Source: Rhynchopus euleeides (lineage: Eukaryota > Euglenozoa > Diplonemea > Diplonemida > Diplonemidae). Taken from it: 64,000 bases of DNA. Under the pieces are notes generated by a model. It was not told the DNA's origin. It saw only the letters and a program-made list of their open reading frames with translations, and searched no databases. Below are positions 50,563-60,800 of this stretch, one piece after another. Position numbers and translations under genes: made by a program. Positions within the stretch are counted from its first letter, which is position 1, and the number at the start of each line of letters is the position of its first letter. The DNA lies in assembly GCA_963210315.1 (NCBI GenBank), contig OY723270.1:2170001-2234000 (forward strand), written 5' to 3'.

Positions 50563-50809
50563 GGAGGGTGTATGATTTTCCGGATTTTCCTGATTTTTCC
50601 CGATTTTCCGAAAAATTTGCCACTGGTTGACACAAGGGCAAATTTCGAGAAAAATCCGAAAATCAGGAAAAATCAGGTTTTTTTCGGATTGCCGGGATGG
50701 TCACCATACACCCTCCGGAAAAAAATCCGAAATTTTTGGGTCGAAAAAAATTTTTTTTTCTGACCCGAAAATCTGTATCTGCGGACTGCCACACTCTGAA
50801 AAATCGAAA
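50563..50809 (-). repeat. AT-rich terminal repeat of family 3 element, right copy
   Basis: Copy of 44771-45015 with the same foldback. A few bases differ in the A/T runs. Confidence 0.75.
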
Positions 50810-50924
50810 AATTTCCGAAAAAAGTCGAAAATGTGGATGTAGCACCCCGATCCTTTCATGGCAGGTGACCCCTCTCGCGCCCGCGCCCCCCCCCCCCCCC
50901 CCCCCCCCCAGGGCTGTAAATAAG

Positions 50925-51778
50925 GTTTGGGGGTCAGGAGTCGGGAGTCGGGAGTCGGTTATTTACAGTCACCTAAGGTACCTGGGGTGGGGGGCTGGGG
51001 GGGACGGGCGGTCTCAAACCCTACTCAATCCTGCACGCATCCTGTAGTACGGCCACCTCTGCCGTGGAGAGTCCCATGGACCCTCCAGCAGTCGCCCACC
51101 ATTCGGTCAGGGCGGACTGACTCGGCGCTTGCGGGGTCTTCCCGCGTGCGAGGTGGTCCGCGAAGAAGCACGCGACGCACAGCGCCATGTTGGCTGTCCC
51201 AGCCAACCCCCCATTCGCCCGCAGCGCCCCACACGCTGCGAGCACCTCACTCACGGCAGCAGTATTTGGCTGTGAGTCAAACACTACTGCCTCTACCTGA
51301 GGCATGTTGTGTGTCGCAACAGTTGCGTGTGACGTATCTGTGTGGAGTGTGTGTGGTTGTGCACGTGTGCGCTGCGGTATGCTCAACCACCTGATGGGGG
51401 CGGAACACAACTCTTCTTGGGAGCTGCCAGGATCTGGCAAAAGGGGCGGGAAAGGGGCGCCGTATTCACAGCAGTGGTTTGGCAATGAACTCACCCCAGT
51501 TCAGAGACCGGTAATGAAGAAGATGACTGGGAGGCACACACCATGTCCCACCCAGCGGGACCCCCACACCCCCACCCACCCATCGGGACCCCCCCTCCTC
51601 GGGTGTTCCAAAAACCCTTTCTTTTGAATATTTGGAGTCTGTGCGGATCGCAGTGGGGTCATTTTGGCCATGGGGTGCCTAATACCGCACATTCCCTAAG
51701 GGAAGCAAGGCAACCCTCCCAATCCCAAAAAATCCGGCGCGAGTCGGGAGTCGGGAGTCGGCCTTATTTACACCCCTG
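50925..51778. mobile_element. 860-bp inverted-repeat element, non-autonomous
   Basis: CAGGGCTGTAAATAAGG at the left end pairs with CCTTATTTACACCCCTGG at the right end. Each end also has three GGAGTCG-like units in direct orientation (50939-50960 and 51737-51757). A poly-C run precedes the left end. No transposase is encoded; it may be mobilised by a DDE enzyme such as the one at 52.3-55.2 kb, but the end sequences of that element are not known here. Confidence 0.5.
51021..51305 (-). CDS. Hypothetical 94-residue protein inside the inverted-repeat element
   Basis: Starts ATG 51305 (MPQVEAVVFDSQPNTAAVSE). Composition is balanced, with hydrophobic and acidic stretches (GTANMALCVACFFADHLARG) rather than repeat-like. 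No family is recognised. The minus-strand frame stays open upstream to 51494. Confidence 0.3.
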   Translation of the reverse strand: MPQVEAVVFDSQPNTAAVSEVLAACGALRANGGLAGTANMALCVACFFADHLARGKTPQAPSQSALTEWWATAGGSMGLSTAEVAVLQDACRIE

Positions 51779-51865
51779 GGCCCCCCCCACCCTCCTGCCT
51801 CCCGTTCCGCCTCCCGCCCCGTCCCGCCCCGTGCCTGACCCCTCACTTCCCCTCATCTGGCTAAT

Positions 51866-52168
51866 ATGACGGAGCGGGGATTCAAGAACCGGGGGAATTC
51901 CTGCTACCTCGCAGCCAGCTTTCAACTGTTGCTGAGCAGTTCCCTGGCCGGTCTGAGCAAGACCGCTCCGACGGGGACGTCGCGCAACCGCCGTCAGGCC
52001 CTCGCCCAATGTCTGGGTCGCGGCCGTAACCTCTCGGCATTCCTGAAGGCGCTACCGGAGCCATTCGAGCGCGGAGTGCAGGAGGACGCATATGAGTTGC
52101 TGTCTCTCGGTGTCTTTCCCTGTCTGTCGGACGCAGAGTCTCTCCCTTTTCAGTTGAGAGAGATCTAA
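51866..52168 (+). CDS. Ubiquitin-specific-protease-like N-terminal fragment
   Basis: 101 codons from ATG 51866. GFKNRGNSCYLAASFQLLL matches the Cys box of C19 ubiquitin proteases (GL.N.GN.CY.N..LQ), with the nucleophile Cys near residue 14. QEDAYELLSL matches the family QEDA.EFL block. The frame stops at 52168, well short of the His box. A neighbouring frame opens at about 52162 and continues into the transposase ORF, so a frameshift or a short intron (a 44-nt GTGTCT...TTTTCAG candidate at about 52109-52153) may be involved. It may be the start of a transposon-borne protease. Confidence 0.45.
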   Translation: MTERGFKNRGNSCYLAASFQLLLSSSLAGLSKTAPTGTSRNRRQALAQCLGRGRNLSAFLKALPEPFERGVQEDAYELLSLGVFPCLSDAESLPFQLREI

Positions 52169-52256
52169 ACGTGACGCAGCCCTCGAGCCCACGGCTTGGC
52201 GGAAAACTCTCCGGGCTTCCCTCAGCAGCTCTCCTTTCAACTGGGATCTGAAGGGG

Positions 52257-55199
52257 ATGTGGGATAATCCAGCATCCGCCCTGTACGATGTGCTGCGGAA
52301 GGATAGCGGCGGGAAACGCATCTTCGTCCCCACTGATGTCTTTCAGTTCGCCAATCTTGGAGACCTCGACATGCGTAAGACGCATTACCAGGGGTTTGTG
52401 AAGGGCTTACACCGCAACTCCCATGCTTGGGCGACGGCGACCCCGCAAGTGTTCCGCTCAAAGCTCCTGTCAGACTACTTCCTGTGCGACAAGAAGGCTG
52501 TTGACACTGTGATGGTGCACCACACCACCCTTTATTCACAGGCACAGCGCCAGCGGTCTGTCCTGTCTCGGGCAAGTAGCGACTCCCGCACATCCGCTGG
52601 GGTTGGAGGTGTTGTGCCGGCCGTTGCGACCCCGCCTGACAGAACCCCTGTCAGCCTCCGTGCGGCGTCATCTGAGAGCCCCTACCTCCTTCCGCGGCTA
52701 TCACCAGAGGTTCACAGAAACCCCCTCTTGCCGCCGAGCATCTCAGAAGACGATGTGTCCCGCATCGCAAACGCAGTTGCAGGTGCCCTCGGTCGCGATG
52801 TTGGGCCCGCAGTCCCCGGCAGTCGCAGGCCAGACGCCAATCCGGAGCACCTCCCACCGTCTGAGACGCCGGGTGCAGCCCAGGACCCAGGTACCCTTCC
52901 ATCGGCATCGCCTACAAGGCGTCGGACGCGATCCCGCAAGTCATCTGTGGCAGATGACAACATCCTCGTTGGATATGGTCCGATGAAAGTGGGTGTCATT
53001 CTTCGGAACCCCACGACTGCACAGGACCGGAGGATTGGCAACCGGCTGATGATGCAGGGGAAGTTTGCTGCAAATTACTCTGCATTCATGCAGGCGCTGC
53101 CTCAACTGCAAGGTGACAGTCTCCTGCTGTCCCTGTTTCCTCGGGTGGACCGGACCCTGAATGGGAACGGGAGGATCGAGTTCCTCGCCTTGTTCCGCAA
53201 GGCGGTGGTGGACTTCTGGCGTGCAACCGAGTTCTCTACCGACCTTCAGCACTACCTCGACGCTCTGGATGCGGGAACTATGCCGGTAGGGTTCACCCAA
53301 GCTCTGGCGGTTGGTGCTGGACACTGCGTCACGCAGCTGTCTTACAGGGAGTCCCGGAATCGCATTCGCGCCCACAAGGAGGGACTGCTCGCGAAGCAGC
53401 GCGCCGACGACATCCTTCCGGGCGGCGAGGCCTCCTCCTTCACCCTCAGCAACAAGGCTGCGATGAACTCCGAGGAGGTCAAGTCTGTGGCCAGGACGAA
53501 GGAGGTGGCGAAAGGGCTGGGCTTCGGCAAAGGTCCCCGATCCGCAGCCAAAAAAAAACGCATCGATGAGGCCTTGAAAGCGGCAGAGAAACGAATTGCA
53601 CAGAAAGATGCATTCGAGGCCGTGTGGGGGAGCCACTGTTCGGACCGGGTGGCTCGGTTCCTCAGGCAGAGCCGGCAGATCCGCCTGAAGTTTGCTGCCC
53701 TGCGCGCAACTGAGCAGGAGCGTGATGCTGTTCATCCCTTCCTTGGGGTGAAAACATCCAGCATCTGTGTGAAGGAGTGGTGTATCTTCTTCAATGTTTC
53801 CACCACACGGAGCGATGACTTTTCGAGTGCTGCCACATCCTTGACCCCGTGGCAGCTCACCATCCTCTTTGAGCAGTACGGGGACGACACCGACGAATTC
53901 GCTCGCCGGCGTCTGCTTGTTGCCCTTGTGTACCTCCGCCACAAGCCCGCCACTAGACCGGAGGCATACCGTGCTCACCTCCCGGGCTTGACGCTCGGGA
54001 AGCTGGCGATCTCCCGCGACAAGGAGATTGGTGTGACGTATCTCGCCACTGTTCTGGATGAGATCGGGACGGGAGATGCGGGGAGGGAGTGGTTCCGGAA
54101 GCCCTGGGCAGCGGAGAAAGTGTGTCGCTTCGCCTTCACCCCCTGTGCCACCCTCGCTGTGGACTGTTTCCCTCTGGAGGTGACGTACGACACCACGAAG
54201 TTCTCCGGCTATTATCACCGGTGTGCTTCAAAGGTGTTGGTCGTGGTTACCCCATCTGGGCAGATTGTTCACATCTCTCCTGTCGCTCCTGGCTCCATGG
54301 CTGATGCCGCAATGTGGGGTACGACTACATCGCACTCTTCTGGCATTTCCCGGCCCCCTCTGAGGGCATGTGATGTGGTCATCGCTGATGGGGCATTCCC
54401 ACAGGCTGCCTCATGCGTTGTCCCCAGCCGCCGCACGAGCCGGAAGGGCGATGAAAATTGCACCCCGGACTACAACCACTTCTATACCAACCTTGCTTCG
54501 GCCATAGAGCGGGAGTTCAACCGGGGTTTCGCTGTGGACCGTTCCTGTGTGGAACGCTGCATCGGGCGGCTGAAGACGGGGTGGGCCGTCATGCGGGAAC
54601 CGTGGAACGTCCCGGCAACCAGGCTCGGGGACGGGTGGATTGACACGTGTATCACTGCTGTTGCACACCTCCACAACTTCCGGTTCAAGTGGGGCTTGCC
54701 CGAACTGCCCACTGTCGGATGCTCCAACCTGAACCGTGTCCTTTTGCGCCAGGCGGGGTCCCCATTCGACCGTGCGGCGATGGAGGCCTCCCATCGCAAT
54801 GCGAATACCGCAATGTCGCACTGGACTGACCATAAAAAGCGCAAGCACTGGTCGGAGCTCATGAATGAGGAGCCTGCCGAGTGGGGGGTCTTCCGGGACG
54901 ACGGCAGTTACGCCACCCCTGGCCAGGGCACCGCAGAGTCCGAGGAAGCGAGTGAATGGGAAGATGACGCCGACCCTGATCGCCAGTACGTTGACGGGGC
55001 AGAGGAGACCTTCGACCCAGACCTTCATCCTGTCGCTGCTGCTTCCCTCTCCGGCTCCTGCGATCTCACTACGGACAGTTCGGACAGCAGTGACGATGTG
55101 GTACCAGCTAAACGGGCTCGTCTAGGCGCCAGCGGCAAGAAGAGACCAGTTTCGTCCGGGGGCGCTGGTCCTCCTGAAAAAAGGAGGAGGTCCAGCTGA
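52257..55199 (+). CDS. DDE transposase (IS5/PIF-Harbinger/ISL2EU-like)
   Basis: 980 residues from ATG 52257, a single open frame. The N-terminal third is of unknown function and partly basic (RRRTRSRKSS). The catalytic core (about residues 560-800) has D in LAVDCFPLEV near 635, D in VVIADGAFP near 710 and E in VERCIGRLKTGW near 764, with the DDE_4-type spacing and a hydrophobic strand (KVLVVVTPSGQIVHISP). The acidic C-terminus ends in a Lys/Arg cluster (PAKRARL; PEKRRRSS) that could be a nuclear localisation signal. No TIR pair was resolved around it. Confidence 0.7.
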   Translation: MWDNPASALYDVLRKDSGGKRIFVPTDVFQFANLGDLDMRKTHYQGFVKGLHRNSHAWATATPQVFRSKLLSDYFLCDKKAVDTVMVHHTTLYSQAQRQRSVLSRASSDSRTSAGVGGVVPAVATPPDRTPVSLRAASSESPYLLPRLSPEVHRNPLLPPSISEDDVSRIANAVAGALGRDVGPAVPGSRRPDANPEHLPPSETPGAAQDPGTLPSASPTRRRTRSRKSSVADDNILVGYGPMKVGVILRNPTTAQDRRIGNRLMMQGKFAANYSAFMQALPQLQGDSLLLSLFPRVDRTLNGNGRIEFLALFRKAVVDFWRATEFSTDLQHYLDALDAGTMPVGFTQALAVGAGHCVTQLSYRESRNRIRAHKEGLLAKQRADDILPGGEASSFTLSNKAAMNSEEVKSVARTKEVAKGLGFGKGPRSAAKKKRIDEALKAAEKRIAQKDAFEAVWGSHCSDRVARFLRQSRQIRLKFAALRATEQERDAVHPFLGVKTSSICVKEWCIFFNVSTTRSDDFSSAATSLTPWQLTILFEQYGDDTDEFARRRLLVALVYLRHKPATRPEAYRAHLPGLTLGKLAISRDKEIGVTYLATVLDEIGTGDAGREWFRKPWAAEKVCRFAFTPCATLAVDCFPLEVTYDTTKFSGYYHRCASKVLVVVTPSGQIVHISPVAPGSMADAAMWGTTTSHSSGISRPPLRACDVVIADGAFPQAASCVVPSRRTSRKGDENCTPDYNHFYTNLASAIEREFNRGFAVDRSCVERCIGRLKTGWAVMREPWNVPATRLGDGWIDTCITAVAHLHNFRFKWGLPELPTVGCSNLNRVLLRQAGSPFDRAAMEASHRNANTAMSHWTDHKKRKHWSELMNEEPAEWGVFRDDGSYATPGQGTAESEEASEWEDDADPDRQYVDGAEETFDPDLHPVAAASLSGSCDLTTDSSDSSDDVVPAKRARLGASGKKRPVSSGGAGPPEKRRRSS

Positions 55200-55716
55200 C
55201 ACATATAATCACTCGCATGGAGGTGACGTCAGCTGGGGTGGGGGGTGGGGGTGGGGGGGTGCGGCACACACTAATTCTGGTCATGCTATGTTGTGTCAAA
55301 GATTGTGCGATACACGGTCAGCTTCCTAGCGGCCTGATGTTCTTCTGTCCCTTCTGTTGTGATACAGCCACGCCGTCTCATATATGTGCCCTGCAGGGTC
55401 AGGGAGGATCCCCATCTGTTCTGTTTTCTCCCTCAATGATCCTGGCACGGACAAACGATCGGCTTGGTCTTCCCACTTTCGAGCTCCCGTCTCCGATATC
55501 CCAGCACAGTTTTGGTGAGTTGGTCCAGGGATAGCGGTCAACCCTGAAATTCTACAACACCCCTCATCCTACACCTGAGACGCGGCTTCCTTATCTGAGG
55601 GGCCGCGTCCAAATACACGGACTTTGCTAAACTGGACCCAACTCCCCACACTCTTTTTTTGGCCATTTTTCCAAAAAATCCCCCCATTTTTTACAAAATT
55701 TTACAGAATTTACAGT

Positions 55717-56610
55717 TCGTTATACATCCTCCATTGTACCTCTGATGGCGAAGTACACCACACAGCCGAGGGTGACTCCATGCAGATGGACCAGGGATCA
55801 CGCGACCAGCCGATGATTGTCACTGAGGACATCGTGCAGTCTACGACCACAGGCAACAAGACTATCGCTGTGCGTGATGTCAACGCTCTCCTGGCTGCCG
55901 CTGCGCCTCCTTCCTCAACAAAAGCAGACCTCACTCCTCACCGTCAACATTCCCAAAGGATTCACCGTACTGATGCCAGTCCTGAATTCGTGGATGCTGA
56001 TCAATGTCAGGCTACCATGACCATTGGGCCGTCGTACAAATTGGGCATCATGGTCGACGGGGACATCAGGTCTGCGGCACTCCTGGTATATTATGTGAGG
56101 GAGCATATGATCACTAACCAAAACGCGCAGAGGCGTGAGGACCCCCTGCTGTAGTTTGACACCTTCTCGATGCGGGTTGCGGATATCAAGTACGGCTATG
56201 GCCCTGACCGTTAGAGTGTCCGTACGCGTTGAAACGAAGCTCCGGAAGCAGGTGCTCGTTGACAGGACTTCCTCGACACAGGGAGCCTTTCCCTCCTCGC
56301 GATGCTGGAGTTCTTCAACGACGCAAACATGAATTGGGATCCGGTTCTCGAGCCGCACAATGGCAACATAACAGCGGGGCAGGCTGTGTCGTCTCTCGGT
56401 GCCGCAGAGTCACGCCTGTAGCTGGACTCCGACCTGTCCCTGAGTGTGTCCAGCGACATGTGTCGTTGACTCCGGGGAAGGCTGGAAGAACAGGGTATAT
56501 CCCATACCTTGCTCCAACTCTCAATACAGGGCAGTGGTATGGATTTTCCAATCCAGTCACTGAGTGGTGAGGGACCTGTTATGATTATTGATTCTGCTTT
56601 ACTCGCTCCC
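55717..56610 (+). pseudogene. Decayed unidentified gene
   Basis: Several frames hold protein-like pieces in order: MTIGPSYKLGIMVDGDI (about 56017), LLAMLEFFNDANMNWDP (about 56297) and MDFPIQSLSGEGPVMIID (about 56540), separated by stops and frame changes. Composition is less GC-rich than that of the host genes. No family is assigned. Confidence 0.3.
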
Positions 56611-57324
56611 GGCACAGGGAGTGCCCGCTGCTGTGGTGGACTTTACACACGGTGACATGACTATTTTGGAGTTGTTGTGCTAACAACGCAGGAAACTTTG
56701 CTATGCAGATCATGCAGGACACACCACACCCGCAGCAGGCGTGTGGGGTGTTCTCGCGATCGACGAATACCCGCTGGTTCTTCTCTCCCCTTTCTGACAC
56801 AAAGTTCTTGCGCTGCGTTCTCTGTCTGTGGGACGTGGTGTTGGCACGTGCTCCGATGACAGGGCACCATCTAGGTGTGGCTGACAGGAACATGGTAGTG
56901 CGCACGACCCTCCCTTCCTCACTGGGTTGATCTCAGTCGCACATGCACTTTGTTTCCTTCAGACAGCGGCTCGCGAAGGATACCAGTGGAGTCTTCCATC
57001 TTCTGCTGACAGCATCCCTTCGGTCTGCCACGTTCGCAGCCTGCCCCTCAGTGAGGGGCATGCTGCGAACTTCTAAAAACACTGGACACAGCGAAGTGCT
57101 CTTGGAGTGCCAAGGTCAATCTCTGCGCTTCCACAGAGGCCCGCAACTTCACCCGATCGTACCCCCCTTTGGCCAGGTTTTGTTGAGAGGGTGGGTAGCC
57201 ACCTTCAGGCAGCCGTGGGTCGACTCTGTGCCGTTGCCCTCCTATCTGGAGGCATCGGCATCTGGGATACAACGACTGCAGTGTGCCCTCCACGACTCCA
57301 GTCTTCTGCTGCACCATCAGTGAC

Positions 57325-57465
57325 GGTTTCTTTTGTTTTGTTTGTGCAACATTCTGGTCACCTGCACGTTGGGGCGTGGAGTGTAGGTGAACAAAACATT
57401 GCTCCCACTGCAATCTTTTTAGTTCTGAACGCCTTCCGTGAGCACGGTGCGTTTGACACAAAAAT
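57325..57465 (-). repeat. Inverted copy of the 22.4-kb dispersed repeat
   Basis: Reverse complement of 22395-22535 with few mismatches. 56.6-57.8 kb otherwise shows no gene. Confidence 0.7.
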
Positions 57466-57836
57466 CACCCATATGATCTTTGTGTCAAACCGATGACATC
57501 TTGTCATCTAAGTGTCGCAGATACGGGCACTCCGGCAATTCCTGTTTGCGGTGTGTGTGTCTATATCTCGCAAGGTACCCTTTCCCTTGCTGTTCGCACA
57601 TTCACACCACACCTCACCTCCATCAGGCAAAACACGTGAGGTTTGTTCTCCGGGTTTGGCTCACAACGAGCGCCGTATGTTGTTAGCCGTTGAGGGTGAC
57701 AGCGTGCGAACGTACAACAGAGGTGTGTGGTGCTTTCGCTCCCCTGTGTGACAGAGCGAGGATCAGTGCGTGGGCAAGCCTTCTCCCCTGACTCGAGACG
57801 TGACAAGTGGTGGCTGGTGACGAGGCCCCTGTGAAG

Positions 57837-60800
57837 ATGAAATCACTGTCGCTGCTTGAAGCTATTGAGGAGTGTGACATGTGGTACGTCCGGCTCATGG
57901 CCGGTAATTGCGCGCGTGACAGGCACTGGACTGGTATGCTCTTCACAGAGGTTCGAATCGTGTGCCCTTGACTCAGTGTCGGGTACAGCACCGTTGTGAG
58001 TGTGCCACACTGCCTCACTCTTTACAGGAGAGACACCCCTGCATTGCGCTGCCAAGAGCAACTCCCACTATGCTGCGGAGATGGTAGACGTCCTGCTCGG
58101 AAGGGATGCGCCTGTGAATGCAAAGGACAACGACGGTATGCAGATTTCGCATTGCTGCTGTGCACGGGTTCGTGTTTTCGAAGACATTGCAAGGGGTGCC
58201 CTCGCCACCAGTCAAAGCTCGTCACAGCTCGTCAGTCAGTGAGGGGAAGTGGGCTGGAACTCACTTTTTCTCACTCAGTCACATCTGGTAGCGAGGGCCC
58301 CCAAGATGTTACAGGAAGTTTTCAGGCTCTTTTTTTGTTTTGAGGAGGCGTTCCGTGCTCTACACTCATCACACCAGTAGGGATTTTTTTTGGGGATTTT
58401 CTGGATTGATTTCCTGGGGCTGTGATCGAGATAGTGGAAGCGATCAACAAGTACAACCACTCTCTCTGAGATCTCAGAATGTTTACCTCACCCCCTTTCC
58501 CTTTTCTATCCTCGGACACAAATCAGAGACTCAAGAATTTCACCCTTCATTGTTTGGTGCCACCTTCCTTCCTGCCTGCATGTGTGCACACGTGCCCGAG
58601 ATTCCACCTTCCAGCCTCAGCCTGTTCCAGCGGTTCGTACGGTTGAGGCTGTTGTTGGTGCGTGTCACATTGCCCCACTCTTTACAGAAGTCACACCCCT
58701 GCATCGCGCTGTCATGAACACAAGCGAGAACGCCGTGAAGGTGGTCGATCTCATGCTCGCTAAGGGCGCACATGTGAATGTGAAGGACAACAACGGTATG
58801 CAGCTCGTGCCTTGCTGGTGGGCACTGGTGTTGTGTTCGAATGTGTGCACACGTGCCCTATATTCCACCTTCCAGCCTCAGCCTGTCCCAGCGGTTCGTA
58901 CGGTTGAGGCTGTTGTGTTGGTGCGTGTCATATTGCCCCACTCTTTCACAGGAGAGACACCCCTGCATTGGGCTGCCATGAACACAAGCGAGCACGCCGT
59001 GAAGGTGGTCGAGCTCATGCTCGCTAAGGGCGCACATGTGAATGTGAAGGACAACAACGGTATGCAGCTCGTGCCTTGCTGGTGGGCACTGGTGTTGTGT
59101 TCGAATGTGTGCACACGTGCCCTATATTCCACCTTCCAGCCTCAGCCTGTCCCAGCGGTTCGTACGGTTGAGGCTGTTGTGTTGGTGCGTGTCACATTGC
59201 CCCACTCTTTACAGATGTCACACCCCTGCATGACGCTGTCATGAACGCAAGTGAGCACGCCGTGAAGGTGGTTGATCTCATGCTCGCTAAGGGCGCACAT
59301 ATGAATGTGAAGGACAACAACGGTATGCAGCTCGTGCCTTGCTGGTGGGCACTGGTGTTGTGTTCGAATGTGTGCACACGTGCGTCAGCCTGTCCCAGCG
59401 GTTCGTACGGTTGAGGCTGTTGTGTTGGTGCGTGTCATATTGCCCCACTCTTTCACAGGAGAGACACCCCTGCATTGGGCTGCCATGAACACAAGCGAGC
59501 ACGCCGTGAAGGTGGTCGAGCTCATGCTCGCTAAGGGCGCACATGTGAATGTGAAGGACAACAACGGTATGCAGCTCGTGCCTTGCTGTGATTGTGTTTG
59601 CCCGCAGGGCGGACATGTCCGGACCGGGAAATCCGGGTGTCCGGATGTCCGGGTCCAATTTTGACCATTTTCCACCTTCCAGTCTCAGCCTGTCCCAGCG
59701 GTTGTGGGTGGCGGTGGGATGAACTCGTAAGTCATGTGTTGCGAGTGTGCCACACTGCCTCACTCTTTCACAGGAGCGACACCCCTGCATTGGGCTGCCG
59801 ATAACGCAAGCGAGCACGCCGTGAAGGTGGTCGAGCTCATGCTCGCGAAGGGTGCACATGTGAATGTGAAGGACAACAACGGTATGCAGCTCGTGCCTTG
59901 GTGATGGGCACTGGTGTTGTGTTCGAATGATGCACCTTCCTATGTGTGCGCACTTACCCTGGTCCCGCCAATTTCTTACTTCCGACTACGAAGAATGATG
60001 CACCTTCCAGCCTCAGCCTGTCCCAGCGGTTCGTACGATTGAGGCCGGTGAGTGTGCCACACTGCCTCACTCTGTCACAGGAGAGACACCCCTGCATGGG
60101 GCTGCCGCGATCACAATCGAGCACGCCGTGAAGGTGGTTGAGCTCGTGCTCGCTAAGGGTGCATATGTGAATGTGAAGAACAACGATGGTATGCGGCATA
60201 CTCTTTATGCCTTGTTGATCTTGTGTTCACTCTTCAACTCCTCCGCCGCTGTTCCGCCTGTTGCACCTCGTCCTGGACTTGATGCCATCAGCACAGCCAC
60301 AGCCTCTCGCCACGCCTGCCCTCTTCTGCCTCAGGGATCTCTCCGCTTGACACCGCCCAGAGAAACGGGCATCCTGGGGTTGTGGCCCTCCTGAAGCACT
60401 GGAACCAGAGCCTTGCAGAGCTCGCAGGTGAAGGTGACGCCGCCACACTCGGTGGTGTGCTGGAGAGTGGCGCAGATGTGAACCAGCTCCACCCGGATGG
60501 CAGCACCGCACTTCACCACGCCGCGCGCGGGGACCACGTCGCTGCCGCACGTCTTCTGCTTCAGCGTGGTGCCGACCCATTCCGTGCTGACGGGAGTGGG
60601 GCGACACCGTGTGACGTTGCGGGGCCAGCTTGCAAAGAGGTGCTGAAGGAGTTGGAGGATGCGCTGGTGCGGTGGGCATGTGACGGCGGTGGCGACGTGG
60701 AACATGCCAGTCCCCAGCACCTGGCGGCACTGGCGGCAACTCAGGGGTGGCGCACGTGGCAGTTGCCGGCAAGGCACTTGGGGAGCGGTGGCTGCCTGCT

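Larger units (their letters stand above)
44771..50809 (-). mobile_element. DIRS-like YR retroelement, family 3
   Basis: Minus-strand order: AT-rich repeat (50809-50563), leader with GTGCTCCACC, TTCTGTACTTCAG and the GTGGAAGCGGTCAAC core (50264), minisatellite, Gag-like gene, YR, RT-RNase H, 3' terminus GTCCCTGAGGGTCCTGGGTG, core again (45112), AT-rich repeat (45015-44771). The 32-bp sequence at 45081-45112 repeats exactly at 50233-50264. A B2 copy beyond the left AT-rich repeat is missing, so the 3' end may be truncated. Confidence 0.75.
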
